From Legionella birminghamensis (GTDB taxonomy: Bacteria; Pseudomonadota; Gammaproteobacteria; Legionellales; Legionellaceae), in NCBI RefSeq assembly GCF_900452515.1, contig NZ_UGNW01000001.1, positions 2,728,001 to 2,792,000 on the forward strand: a stretch of DNA of 64,000 nt. The letters run 5' to 3'. The notes under the pieces were generated by a model. It was not told the origin of the DNA and made no database searches. It worked only from the letters and a program-made list of their open reading frames with translations. Shown here one piece after another: positions 55,525 through 64,000 of the stretch; the stretch's first letter is position 1; each line of letters begins with the position of its first letter. A program made the position numbers and the translations under genes.

Positions 55525-57041
55525 GTAAAGAAGAATACCTGAAAACCAGTTTAACAGCCGTTATTCTGCTGTTAATTGGATTTAATGCCGTTTATTCCTT
55601 AATAAACTGCTGGAATTTTGTGACGGACGATGCGTTTATCAGTTGGCGATATGCCGAGCATCTGGCACAGGGGAAAGGCCTTCTGTGGTCATTCAATCAG
55701 CCTCCAGTTGAGGGCTATTCCAATTTTAGCTGGTTATTGCTTGCTTTTTTATTTATCAAACTGGGCCTTCCATTAATTCCAGCAATGAAAATATTCGCGA
55801 CGGCCTGTCTTTTTCTTTCGTTTTACTTTCTTTACCGTTGTGCTCGAGTCTTCAGTAACCCGCTATACGCGCTACTCAGTGTTTATCTCTTTTCCTGCTA
55901 CAAGGGACTCTACTGGTGGACAGTGAGCGGGCTGGAAACCAGTCTGTTCGTTGCGCTGGCTTTACTGCTTACTTACTTATTGCTGACAAAATTAAAAAAA
56001 GGAAACGGTGTATGGATTTGTATTAGCCTTCTTTTTTTATCTCTGACAAGGTTCGAAGGGATCCTCTGGCTATTATTCGCCGGTCTTTACATTATTTGCC
56101 GCCGTTATAATAACCCTTCTGATAAACCGCATACTGCCTTTTGGAAATCTGTATTAATTAGTTTTGTACTGCCTTATTTAATCTATTCTTTATGGCGGAT
56201 TGCCTATTTTGGCCAGCTGCTGCCAAACAGTTACCTCTGCAAATCGGTAGGCAGTTTTTATCCATCAATTGCCTCTTTTTATCATTTTCTCCTTATTCAT
56301 GACTACCTGGCAATCAGCTTCCCATTCATCATTCTGGGCCTCCCCTTTTTATTTGCCAGATACGATTGCCGTAACATGCTGTTATGGCTGCCCTCTTTAA
56401 CCTATGCTGTATTACTTTGGGATGCCAATCCGATTATTGCCCATTATAACCGTCTCTTTCTGCCTGCCTTTGCATTAATTTGCGTATTGCCTCCTCTGGG
56501 CATTCAAGAGTTTCTCAACTATTTCTCGTTAAACAATACGCTGAAAATGGTCTTGTGCTTTATTACAGTGTTATTGCTTGCCCATTTCAGCATACCGGGC
56601 ATAAACGAAACTCAAACACAGAAAGAACTGCTCCATTATCAGCAGCGCAGTGATCTTCGAATGAGGGTTAGTCAGATGATTAACCACCAGGCGCAGAGAA
56701 ATGCTCGCATCCTGGTCTCTGATTGTGGAATTATTCCTTATTTTGGCCGGCCTGATTTAGATTATATTGACAGTGAATGTTTGAATAATCGGCAAATGAC
56801 ACAGCACAGTTCGCTTGAGAATTATGCATTAACGTTAGTACGTCATCCTCCAGACTGGATTATCTATTCTGTTAATGAATGGAATCAGGCAAATGATCTG
56901 ATGGAGATACTCATCCAACAGCAATTTTTAAAAAAATATCAACTAATAGCGGTGTATCCTTTATATGCAAGAAAGCCCAACGGCCAATTAGTTGCTGATT
57001 TCACCTATCGTATTTATAAACGATTACCATTAACGGCTTGA
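55521..57041 (+). CDS. Multi-pass GT-C family glycosyltransferase-like protein
   Basis: 506 residues with about nine membrane helices. The first periplasmic loop has the GT-C-type acidic motif NFVTDDAFISWRYAEHLAQG followed by PPVEGYSNFSWLLLAF, a pattern shared with AftB-like and other polyprenyl-phosphate-sugar transferases. A C-terminal soluble domain has ARILVSDCGIIPYFGRPDLDYID. The start is a GTG overlapping the previous stop, so it is coupled to the membrane-hairpin gene. Acceptor unknown: envelope glycan or protein are both possible. Confidence 0.75.
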   Translation: MSKEEYLKTSLTAVILLLIGFNAVYSLINCWNFVTDDAFISWRYAEHLAQGKGLLWSFNQPPVEGYSNFSWLLLAFLFIKLGLPLIPAMKIFATACLFLSFYFLYRCARVFSNPLYALLSVYLFSCYKGLYWWTVSGLETSLFVALALLLTYLLLTKLKKGNGVWICISLLFLSLTRFEGILWLLFAGLYIICRRYNNPSDKPHTAFWKSVLISFVLPYLIYSLWRIAYFGQLLPNSYLCKSVGSFYPSIASFYHFLLIHDYLAISFPFIILGLPFLFARYDCRNMLLWLPSLTYAVLLWDANPIIAHYNRLFLPAFALICVLPPLGIQEFLNYFSLNNTLKMVLCFITVLLLAHFSIPGINETQTQKELLHYQQRSDLRMRVSQMINHQAQRNARILVSDCGIIPYFGRPDLDYIDSECLNNRQMTQHSSLENYALTLVRHPPDWIIYSVNEWNQANDLMEILIQQQFLKKYQLIAVYPLYARKPNGQLVADFTYRIYKRLPLTA

Positions 57042-57056
57042 ATTATAAGGAGTATC

Positions 57057-57539
57057 ATGGCCATTACACGCGAGGAATTTCTGGGTCAGTTTTATTATCA
57101 CCTGCTTTCAATTCTTGACAGCCCAAGCAAAAGAAGTATCGCTGCAAACAATTTTCAAAGCTCGGATGATAAGAAGCGTTTCATGTACACTGAACGCTTT
57201 GGTATCACACATTGGCGTGAAGAACATGCTCTCACGCTCACGGCAGCAGTAGCAGAAGCGTTGACTAAAACACTTGAATCCTACTTATCTGAACCACCAG
57301 AGGAATTGTATAACTATCAGGAAGAAATAAGGAATAAATCCATTCGCGAGTTGGCCAATCCTATCAACTCAGCAAACCCTTTAGCGGTGTTGCGTGTAAA
57401 GATCAGGCCGCTTGCAGCGGTGCGGGCAAAAGATGAAGCTTCACAGCTTAGTAATTATGCGCTTCTCGGGGGAGGAATTTTGGCTTTGGGTGTTTTGGGA
57501 GCAGCCGCTTTACTTAATACAAATCCGCCGAAACCCTGA
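57057..57539 (+). CDS. Small protein with C-terminal membrane anchor
   Basis: 160 residues, AAGGAG 6 nt before the ATG. A soluble helical part (MAITREEFLGQFYYHLLSIL...HWREEHALTLTAAVAEALTKTLESYL) ends in one helix YALLGGGILALGVLGAAALL and a short NTNPPKP tail, a tail-anchor-like layout. It follows the GT-C gene by 15 nt, making a three-gene cassette. No family recognised; an effector or a membrane partner of the cassette are both open. Confidence 0.65.
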   Translation: MAITREEFLGQFYYHLLSILDSPSKRSIAANNFQSSDDKKRFMYTERFGITHWREEHALTLTAAVAEALTKTLESYLSEPPEELYNYQEEIRNKSIRELANPINSANPLAVLRVKIRPLAAVRAKDEASQLSNYALLGGGILALGVLGAAALLNTNPPKP

Positions 57540-57559
57540 GATGGTGTCAATGTATGAGA

Positions 57560-57701
57560 TGGGCCCCGCGGTCGATGCCGCGGGGATACGGGGAGTGCGC
57601 ATCCCCCGCGTAGAGTCTATATTCACGCGGCGATTTGGAATGGCTTCGAATCCCGCCCGCCGCAGACCAACGAATCCCCGCGGCATCGACCGCGGAGCCC
57701 A
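57560..57701. repeat. Family A inverted hairpin pair with matching arms
   Basis: Left arm TGGGCCCCGCGG...CCGCGGGGA (57560-57586) and right arm TCCCCGCGG...CCGCGGAGCCCA (57675-57701) are inverse copies that agree at 26 of 27 bases, including the variable TCGATG loop. The interior contains further CCCGC-rich units. It lies between the tail-anchored gene and the deaD stop codon. Confidence 0.85.
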
Positions 57702-57706
57702 GGGAT

Positions 57707-59419
57707 TTACACTACCCCTAAAGACGTAAGCTTCAATTGACGTCCACAAACCCAGGCTTTATTTAAATCCTGGAAAACTTCCTTGGACATCCCTTGAGGC
57801 AGGCGGACAGTGGAATGATCGTCATGAATTTTAAGACCGGTAATATAACGGCTTTGCAGACCTGCTTCGTTAGCAATCGCCCCGACAATATTACCTGGCT
57901 TGACGCCATGAACACGGCCAACATCAATTCGGAATAATTCCTGCTGATGGTTATCCCCAAACTCTCGCTTATCTTTTCGACCTGGTTTTTTCTCAGAATC
58001 GAATCGATCACCACGGCGGCGGTCGCCCCCTTTGGAACCTCTTGGTTCACTGTCGCGATCACGGCTGCGTCTTTCTTTACCAGAATCAGCTTTAAATTTT
58101 GGCAACTCCTGCTGCCAGGGTTTATCCTGATTGAGCAGCAATGCCAGAATCGCAGCAACGTCAACAGGCGATACATCGTTCTGAGCCAGATAATTTTGCA
58201 CTATTGCCTTGTAGGCAGGCAAATGCTGATGTTCCAGACGAGCGGTGATATTATCCATAAACCGCTGCTGACGGGCCTGTTGAATGGCATGATCATTAGG
58301 CACATTCACTTTCTCAATGCGCTGGCGGGTATGCCGTTCAATCGTATTGAGAATTCTTGACTCTCTGGGAGTAACAAATAAGATAGTCACCCCGCTGCGT
58401 CCAGCCCGTCCGGTTCTGCCGATACGATGAACATAGGTTTCGCAGTCATGGGGAACATCGTAGTTGATCACATGAGTGACTCGATCAACATCCAGACCAC
58501 GGGCTGCAACATCAGTGGCCACCAGAACATCTATAGCCCCCTGGCGAAACTGGGCAATAATCCGCTCCCTTAGTGCCTGAGTGATGTCCCCATGGATAGC
58601 CATTGCCCGATATCCTTGTTGTTGCAAGGACTCAGCCACTTCTTCAGTACTGCTTTTGGTACGGACAAAAACAATAACGCCCTGATAATCTTCAACGGCT
58701 AGAATTCGATGCAATGCATCCGGTTTCTGACCCTGGGACGCGAAAATAAAGCGTTGTTCGATACTCTTTACTGTTGCTGTTTCTGAACGGATTTCAATAG
58801 AAACCGGGTTGTTCAGATAATTATTAGCAATCTGGCGAATCCGGTAAGGCATTGTTGCGGAGAATAAAGCCATTTGCTTTTCTTCAGGCAATTTGGACAA
58901 AATCGTTTCCACGTCTTCAATAAAGCCCATACGCAGCATTTCATCGGCTTCATCAAGCACAAAGGTTTTTAATTGATTCAGTTGAAGCGTACCTCTGTCA
59001 ATATGATCGAGGATACGACCCGGTGTTCCAACAACCACCTGCGCACCATCTTTCAGTTGCTTCAATTGCCGGCGATAATCCTGGCCTCCGCATAAAACGG
59101 AAATCGTCAGGCCATGGAGATTTGAACTAAGTGTAGAAAATTGTTCGGCCACCTGAATTGCCAGTTCACGGGTAGGCGCCAGAACCAGGGCCTGAGTCGC
59201 AGAGGATTTCAGGTTCAGTTTCTGTAAAATAGGTAAAGCAAAAGCAGCCGTCTTGCCAGTACCGGTCTGAGCCTGGGCAATAACGTCCTGTCCCTCCAAC
59301 AAGCAGGGAATTGTCTTCGCCTGAACGGGTGAGGGGGTTTGAAATTGCATTTCAGACAGGGCTTTTAGAATAGCCTGAGACAGTCCAAGAGATGCAAAAC
59401 TTGTTGAATCATTTGTCAT
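57707..59419 (-). CDS. deaD: DEAD-box RNA helicase DeaD/CsdA
   Basis: 570 residues from the ATG at 59419 (GGAAG upstream; the frame opens at 59449). Q motif FASLGLSQAILKALSEMQFQTPSPVQ, Walker A AQTGTGKTA, PTRELAIQ, TPGRILDHI, DEAD in VLDEADEMLRMG, SATMP, and the C-terminal helicase lobe with HRIGRTGRAGR. An Arg/Asp/Gly-rich stretch precedes a DbpA-type RNA-binding domain (LFRIDVGRVHGVKPGNIVGAIANEAGL). It remodels ribosomal and cold-shock RNAs. The stop lies 6 bp from a family A repeat. Confidence 0.96.
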   Translation of the reverse strand: MTNDSTSFASLGLSQAILKALSEMQFQTPSPVQAKTIPCLLEGQDVIAQAQTGTGKTAAFALPILQKLNLKSSATQALVLAPTRELAIQVAEQFSTLSSNLHGLTISVLCGGQDYRRQLKQLKDGAQVVVGTPGRILDHIDRGTLQLNQLKTFVLDEADEMLRMGFIEDVETILSKLPEEKQMALFSATMPYRIRQIANNYLNNPVSIEIRSETATVKSIEQRFIFASQGQKPDALHRILAVEDYQGVIVFVRTKSSTEEVAESLQQQGYRAMAIHGDITQALRERIIAQFRQGAIDVLVATDVAARGLDVDRVTHVINYDVPHDCETYVHRIGRTGRAGRSGVTILFVTPRESRILNTIERHTRQRIEKVNVPNDHAIQQARQQRFMDNITARLEHQHLPAYKAIVQNYLAQNDVSPVDVAAILALLLNQDKPWQQELPKFKADSGKERRSRDRDSEPRGSKGGDRRRGDRFDSEKKPGRKDKREFGDNHQQELFRIDVGRVHGVKPGNIVGAIANEAGLQSRYITGLKIHDDHSTVRLPQGMSKEVFQDLNKAWVCGRQLKLTSLGVV

Positions 59420-59540
59420 AGAACTTCCAATATAAAGCGAAACCAGCAAAAAACGGTTTAAGTTATATAAAATTTGCTCACTATAATAGCAAAATATACA
59501 GGATTATGCACGAATTATATTTTTAATACTGATTTATTTT

Positions 59541-59560
59541 CTTAATTCACTGTTAATTTT
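59541..59560 (+). promoter_or_regulatory. PmrA-like box upstream of candidate effector
   Basis: CTTAAT at 59541 and GTTAAT at 59552, with starts 11 bp apart, match the tandem half-site layout cTTAATatT-N2-cTTAATatT known for PmrA, the response regulator of Dot/Icm and effector genes in L. pneumophila. A possible -10 is TATACT (59568-59573) or TACAGT (59585-59590). The deaD gene diverges from the same gap. Confidence 0.5.
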
Positions 59561-59606
59561 TTGCTGTTATACTTATTGAATAAATACAGTTACCACCGGG
59601 ATTTAT

Positions 59607-61112
59607 ATGGCTGTGAAAGACGTTGCTTCAAAAGTGGGCTCTGCAGTGACTACCGCAGGTAAAGCGGTCCTCGACAATGTTCCGATTGATCTGATCCCCT
59701 TTGGCAGGAAGACTTTAGGTACTGAGGCACGCATGGACTTGTTTGGGGCCGATGCGATGCATAAGCAGTTCAAAGCCTATGAGAGCAGTGCCAAAGGACC
59801 TGATGAGGTAAAACTGGGAAGCGGGACACCCTTCGATGCCTATGAAAAAGGCAAGATGAAGAACACCGATGGTTTTGCTGCAATTAAAACACCGGATGAA
59901 AAAGAGAATTTTGGCAAAAAAATTAATCAGGATACTGACGAAGCCCGGGCGGTCAAAAAAGCGCTTGACGATATTCTGGTTACTGATGAGAAAACAACCA
60001 AGGCCCAACAAGGCTATGCAGACAAAGTAACCAGTTTAAATAATCTTTTACACAGCAAACAACCCCGTTATCGCGTTGAAACAGTTGCCAGCAACCTTCA
60101 GGAAGCGAATGCGGCCGCAAAAAATGCTATCGCGGATCAGCATAAACAGGAAAAAGATAAACTGGAAACCCTGTTTAAAGACGACGGCTTTAAGCAAAAT
60201 CTTAAAAAAACAATGGGGCTGGATACTGACACCCAGCTCGAAAGCTTCAAGAAAGAAATGGAAGCAGCACTGGATAAATCCCAGAAAGATGCGCTTGGAA
60301 AGTTTGAAAGCTCCGTTAAAGATGAAGTTAAAAATTTACATACACAGGCTGAGAATGAACGTCGCCGCGTTGCCTGGCTGGCAACTATGTGGCACAACTC
60401 CAATGCCATGCAGAAAGAAATCGCCCGTGTTGCTGAAAAAAATAAACAAGATCTCATTGCTGCAGGCAAGTTGGCAGCTAATCCAACAGGCATTTCAGTC
60501 AATGTTGACGGCACAGGCGGCTTGGCCATTTTTGAAAATGTCAAAATCGAAGATTTACAATATATGGAAGGCATTACCGGGCTTGAGATGAAAAATCTGG
60601 GCAGCGGTAAATACTCCATGGAATTCCCTCAATACGGCTTCCTGTATTACAACAGCCGACACGAGAATGTGCTTTATGATTTGACCACCATGGCTTCTGC
60701 AGTCTATGCAACCGGTAACAGCACGATCAAAATGTCCGTGAAGCATAAAGACCAGGAATGGGCAATGGAAATGGGTAGAAAAGCATTTGAAGCCTGCCTG
60801 CGTGCTGGCTTTGAAGAAGGAACGACCCCTGACCCCAAAGACCCGAACAAGACCATATCCAATATCAAAATTGAAGTGAATGGCGAAGTAAAAACGGCTG
60901 AGGAATTATTTAAAGGAAAGCCCGAGCGTCTGGCAGAAATTAAACGCGTCGCAGCTGAGCAGGCTGCAAAACGGAAAAATTACATTGATAACCCAATCAG
61001 TAAAACAACGGACTCCAATGCGTTTAAGGCAGCGCTACAAGCTGACATACAGAAAGTAGAAACCGAGCGGGCTGAAAAAGAGGCAAAAGCAGGCGGCCCG
61101 GCACCCAAATAA
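59607..61112 (+). CDS. Lys/Glu-rich coiled-coil protein; candidate Dot/Icm effector
   Basis: 501 residues, no signal peptide. Amphipathic start MAVKDVASKVGSAVTTAGK, then IDLIPFGRKTLGTEARMDLFG; a long charged coiled coil (about 150-260); a central compact domain (about 295-400: GGLAIFENVKIEDLQYMEGI and YGFLYYNSRHENVLYDLT); and a C-terminal helical Lys/Glu/Ala tail ending EAKAGGPAPK. No known family recognised. The PmrA-like box upstream and the charged tail suggest a Dot/Icm substrate (inference). Confidence 0.65.
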   Translation: MAVKDVASKVGSAVTTAGKAVLDNVPIDLIPFGRKTLGTEARMDLFGADAMHKQFKAYESSAKGPDEVKLGSGTPFDAYEKGKMKNTDGFAAIKTPDEKENFGKKINQDTDEARAVKKALDDILVTDEKTTKAQQGYADKVTSLNNLLHSKQPRYRVETVASNLQEANAAAKNAIADQHKQEKDKLETLFKDDGFKQNLKKTMGLDTDTQLESFKKEMEAALDKSQKDALGKFESSVKDEVKNLHTQAENERRRVAWLATMWHNSNAMQKEIARVAEKNKQDLIAAGKLAANPTGISVNVDGTGGLAIFENVKIEDLQYMEGITGLEMKNLGSGKYSMEFPQYGFLYYNSRHENVLYDLTTMASAVYATGNSTIKMSVKHKDQEWAMEMGRKAFEACLRAGFEEGTTPDPKDPNKTISNIKIEVNGEVKTAEELFKGKPERLAEIKRVAAEQAAKRKNYIDNPISKTTDSNAFKAALQADIQKVETERAEKEAKAGGPAPK

Positions 61113-61150
61113 ACGTATTTTATTGATAATAAAAATAATAAGGGATACCT

Positions 61151-61669
61151 ATGAATTCTATGGACACCAACGCTGCACCCCAGCACAACGCGTATCATTT
61201 TTCTTTTCAAAAGCTGGCAGGAGGCCAACCCCTGCCGCTTGACACCTATAAGGGCAAGGTATTAATCATTGTGAATACCGCGTCAAAATGTGGTTTCACG
61301 CCCCAATATGCAGGGCTGGAAAAGCTATATCAGCAATATAAAGATCGCGGCCTGGTAATCCTTGGCGTCCCCTCCAATGACTTTGGCAAACAGGAGCCGG
61401 GAACAGCAGAAGAAATTGGTGAGTTTTGTCAGGTCAATTATGGTGTAACCTTCCCGATGACTCAAAAAGAAGTGGTTTCAGGCAAACAGGCACACCCTTT
61501 CTATCTTTGGGCTTATAAGGAATTAGGATTTGGCAGCGCGCCCAAATGGAATTTTCATAAATATCTGATCAATCGAAAAGGCGAATTAGTGACCTATTTC
61601 TTTTCCACCACCTCCCCCGATTCATCACGTTTCATTAAAGCGGTAGAGCGGGAGCTGGAAGCAAGTTAA
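61151..61669 (+). CDS. Glutathione peroxidase (Cys type)
   Basis: 172 residues. Thioredoxin fold with NTASKCGFTPQYAGLE (peroxidatic Cys where some have Sec), GVPSNDFGKQEPG (Gln), and PKWNFHKYLINRKGE (Trp, Asn). AAGGGA precedes the ATG by 7 nt. It reduces peroxides, possibly using thioredoxin as most bacterial homologues do, with glutathione made by gshAB in this window as another option. Confidence 0.94.
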   Translation: MNSMDTNAAPQHNAYHFSFQKLAGGQPLPLDTYKGKVLIIVNTASKCGFTPQYAGLEKLYQQYKDRGLVILGVPSNDFGKQEPGTAEEIGEFCQVNYGVTFPMTQKEVVSGKQAHPFYLWAYKELGFGSAPKWNFHKYLINRKGELVTYFFSTTSPDSSRFIKAVERELEAS

Positions 61670-61765
61670 ATCACATCATAAACCCATTGTATCTCAACCT
61701 CCATTTCTGTTATTTTGGATTAGTCTTATTCAAATGGAAATTGCCGCCAGGCAAAAGGAGGTTGC

Positions 61766-61933
61766 ATGGAATCACAGGATTTTAATGAATTTGACTCTGA
61801 AATTAATAATGATGATGCCAATATTGTAGACGCTGTCTGCGAAACTGCCTCGAGCAAGAGACTTGAGCGGCGAAGACGAATTGAAGATTTAATGGAAGAG
61901 AGACGTTTGAAAGAAGAGATGGAAGAGTTTTAA
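61766..61933 (+). CDS. PA3496-like small charged protein
   Basis: 55 residues from the ATG at 61766, with a strong AAAAGGAGG ribosome site 6 nt before. Starts MESQDFNEFDSEINNDDANI and ends with the Arg/Glu-rich KRLERRRRIEDLMEERRLKE then EMEEF. This RRRIEDLxEERRL pattern matches the PA3496-type putative envelope-integrity family. Soluble, highly charged. Confidence 0.8.
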   Translation: MESQDFNEFDSEINNDDANIVDAVCETASSKRLERRRRIEDLMEERRLKEEMEEF

Positions 61934-61984
61934 CTCCGTCTTTGCGAACGCAGTGCTGTATCCTCACAAGTATTTTCCCACCAC

Positions 61985-62014
61985 GAATCCCCGCGGTGGA
62001 TGCCGCGGGGATTC
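61985..62014. repeat. Single perfect family A palindrome
   Basis: GAATCCCCGCGG (61985-61996), loop TGGATG, CCGCGGGGATTC (62003-62014): a perfect 12-bp stem. It is followed by GGAGCGGGAAAAAATAT, as at 15493, and a degraded unit GAAGCCGCGGGAATACG near 62040. It lies between the PA3496-like gene and the stop of the SEL1 gene, and may terminate both. Confidence 0.85.
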
Positions 62015-62067
62015 GGAGCGGGAAAAAATATTTGTGGGTCGAAGCCGCGGGAATACGATGATCCGTG

Positions 62068-64000
62068 TCACCCCAAATCCGGAGCCTTGGACTGCTGGTT
62101 CAGTTGTTCATAGATCTTCTTTGCCGGAATGTAATGCGGAAATTGTGTCATCAGGCGATCCAGAATCATACGTGACATGGTTTCATCCCCACGGTTCCAT
62201 TCATTCAAGGCATCCATATACATCAACTCGGCGGGTTGCCCGGCCAATACCGGCGCTTTATTCAATCGCATAGGCTCTATAAAACTCAGCTTCTGCTCCT
62301 GCTTGGCATTAAGCCAGCGCAGCATGGTTTCAGCCTGGTAACTGCCATTGTTGCTAGCCTGAATCAGCAAGGGTTTGCCTTGTGCTATTGAGGGTTCGCC
62401 CAATTGACCATCAATGTACATCATGGCGAGTTGATACTGGGCATAGGCATTGCTGTTGGCTGCCAGAACTTTATACAAATCGGCAGCATGCTGAAGATCC
62501 TTTTGTACGCCGATGCCGTATTGGTACATTCTTGCCAAAGCCATTTGCGCCTTTTCATTTCCTAAATCAGAGGCTTGCTGGTAGTAGCTGACTGCATTAG
62601 GGAAGTCCAGCTTCATTGCCACACCTGTTTCTGACAAAAGGCCCAACTGATACAGAGCCCCGCCATCCCCCGCAGCTGCCGCTTTTTTATACCAGTGCAG
62701 CGCTTGTTGCTCGTCGCGTACCCCGTCAATGCCATTAAAATACAGCCCGGCTAACTGTGTCATCGCCTTACCATACCCCTGATCGGCAGCCTGCTGGAAA
62801 TAATCCCTGGCCTGTTGCAGATTAACCGGCATTCCCTTGCCATTTTCATAGAGAAGACCAAGGTTATATTGCCCAATGGCATCACCGGTTTTTGCCGCGA
62901 GACTGTAATTATCAGCGGCATTGACATAATCATCTTCGACTGTGTCGTAAATAAAACCAAGTGCTACAGAAGCAAAGGGAAAGTTAACCTGTGCCTGTTT
63001 ATACCATTTCTTCGCCAGCTCATAATCAGGCTTGTCACCTACCCGCCCCAGTTGATAGAGTTGCGCAAGCAAAAACTGGGCGATAGGCTGACCCTGTTCT
63101 GCCGCTTCCGTATACCAGTGGGCAGCAACTTCGCTATTAGCCTCGCCTCCAAGACCGCGGTCGTAGAGGAAAGCCAGTTTTGTCTGAGCTTCCTTATCGC
63201 CCTTGCCGGCAAAATACTCGTAAATATCACGGGCTTGCTTCATTTTTTCCGGATCATTGGCCTGCTGCAGATAGTAGTCAGCTAATAAAAGACCTGCCTT
63301 ACTATTGCCTTGCTGCCTTGCAGTGTCCAGCTCGGTTAAGAAATACTCATCCACATCATGTTTCAATACGCCCAGGTTCAGATTAGCATAGGGAAACCCG
63401 GCATCAGCAGATTGCTGCAGCAGTGCCCGCCCCTTTTCAAGATCCTTGGCGACACCATTTCCTTCCGTAAAATAAGTCCCCAGGATGAAGGCGCTCACTG
63501 GATTGTTCGCCGCCTGCTGGTACCAATATAAGGCTTCGTATTGATTGGGCTGCACTGAAATGCCGCGATCGAACATTATACCCAGTAATAAAGCGGCTTC
63601 CGAGTTGCCGTTACGCGCTTCTTTGCGAGCGATCTCAAAAGCCTGTGCCTGCTTTTTGGGATCACTATCCATTGCATTGTAGAACGCTAAGGGGAGTATT
63701 GCTTCTGCTACTCCCTGTTTAGCAGCCCCGGCATACAGACGCTTGATTAGCTCACTTCGATGTTTCTTGGCGACCTGACTCAAACCGGATTGTTTCTCTT
63801 TGACCAGGTAATCTGCCAATCGATATTCCGCCTCACCAAAATGATTGGCAGAAGCCAGGTAATACATTGCCATTGCCTGCTGATGGTTGGGTTTAATGAT
63901 CTCCTTGCCATTCGGATCCGAGAGCCCTTTTTCATAGATATTAGCAAGAACATACTGGGCATAGGCATTGCCTTTAAATGCAGCATCGGTCATCCAGTCA
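62068..64000 (-). CDS. enhC: SEL1-repeat protein, EnhC-like (C-terminal part, runs off right edge)
   Basis: About 644 residues are visible, made of roughly 17 SEL1-like repeats of 36-40 residues (examples: AQYNLGLLYENGKGMPVNLQ, ALYQLGLLSETGVAMKLDFP, AQMALARMYQYGIGVQKDLQ). The C-terminal region carries AELMYMDALNEWNRGDETMSRM and FPHYIPAKKIYEQLNQQ. The frame is open to the window edge and the start is outside. Repeat type and C-terminal tail fit the long periplasmic EnhC of Legionella, which limits muropeptide release; LpnE and other SEL1 proteins are shorter. Assignment is by layout, not orthology. Confidence 0.72.
   Translation of the reverse strand, partial: DWMTDAAFKGNAYAQYVLANIYEKGLSDPNGKEIIKPNHQQAMAMYYLASANHFGEAEYRLADYLVKEKQSGLSQVAKKHRSELIKRLYAGAAKQGVAEAILPLAFYNAMDSDPKKQAQAFEIARKEARNGNSEAALLLGIMFDRGISVQPNQYEALYWYQQAANNPVSAFILGTYFTEGNGVAKDLEKGRALLQQSADAGFPYANLNLGVLKHDVDEYFLTELDTARQQGNSKAGLLLADYYLQQANDPEKMKQARDIYEYFAGKGDKEAQTKLAFLYDRGLGGEANSEVAAHWYTEAAEQGQPIAQFLLAQLYQLGRVGDKPDYELAKKWYKQAQVNFPFASVALGFIYDTVEDDYVNAADNYSLAAKTGDAIGQYNLGLLYENGKGMPVNLQQARDYFQQAADQGYGKAMTQLAGLYFNGIDGVRDEQQALHWYKKAAAAGDGGALYQLGLLSETGVAMKLDFPNAVSYYQQASDLGNEKAQMALARMYQYGIGVQKDLQHAADLYKVLAANSNAYAQYQLAMMYIDGQLGEPSIAQGKPLLIQASNNGSYQAETMLRWLNAKQEQKLSFIEPMRLNKAPVLAGQPAELMYMDALNEWNRGDETMSRMILDRLMTQFPHYIPAKKIYEQLNQQSKAPDLG

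Overview
The window looks like a chromosomal segment of a Legionella species. The support is a set of gammaproteobacterial housekeeping blocks mixed with Legionella-type genes: a PlaA-like GDSL lysophospholipase, an EnhC-like SEL1-repeat protein, ankyrin-repeat proteins and several orphan genes that resemble Dot/Icm effectors. No mobile-element transposase, phage, CRISPR array or rRNA operon was seen. Species cannot be fixed by eye.

Layout. 1-4.4 kb: uvrD (runs off the left edge), a proline-iminopeptidase-like gene that has lost its catalytic serine, dtd, mlaA, trmL. 4.4-7.8 kb: cytochrome bd oxidase, including two small genes (cydX and a cydP-like gene). 7.9-10.2 kb: gshA-gshB. 10.5-14.7 kb: a 1427-residue protein joining an SF1 (UvrD-like) helicase to ankyrin-like repeats. 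14.8-15.5 kb: the largest repeat array. 15.6-22.7 kb: rhodanese, a candidate effector, a PafA-like phosphatase, htpX, the conserved rhodanese-grxC-secB-gpsA block and a VOC protein. 23.5-26 kb: rluC-gph-pgsA followed by tRNA-Gly, tRNA-Cys and tRNA-Leu (the pgsA-glyW-cysT-leuZ order known from E. coli). 26-31 kb: rne with a long leader, an ankyrin gene, epmA. 31.3-37.4 kb: a full sufR-B-C-D-S-U-T operon with candidate Rrf2 operators. 37.5-45.3 kb: acid phosphatase, a type V autotransporter, an orphan gene, bioC, comF, and a site-2 protease with a small partner gene. 45.4-51.8 kb: hemA-prfA-prmC, dksA, waaA, djlA. 52-57.5 kb: DUF3530 protein, plaA-like lipase, then a three-gene cassette of orphan membrane protein, GT-C glycosyltransferase and tail-anchored-like protein. 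57.7-64 kb: deaD/csdA, a candidate effector behind a PmrA-like box, glutathione peroxidase, a 55-residue PA3496-like protein and the C-terminal part of an EnhC-like protein that runs off the right edge.

The most unusual feature is intergenic. At least three families of short palindromic repeats fill the gaps between genes. Family A (core GAATCCCCGCGG...CCGCGGGGCCCA) and family B (core TACCGCGC...GCGCGGTA) usually occur as inverted hairpin pairs. At several loci half-hairpins are tandemly multiplied outward from the pair. Two family A loci share the same ~190 bp body between the paired hairpins, like a small non-autonomous mobile element.
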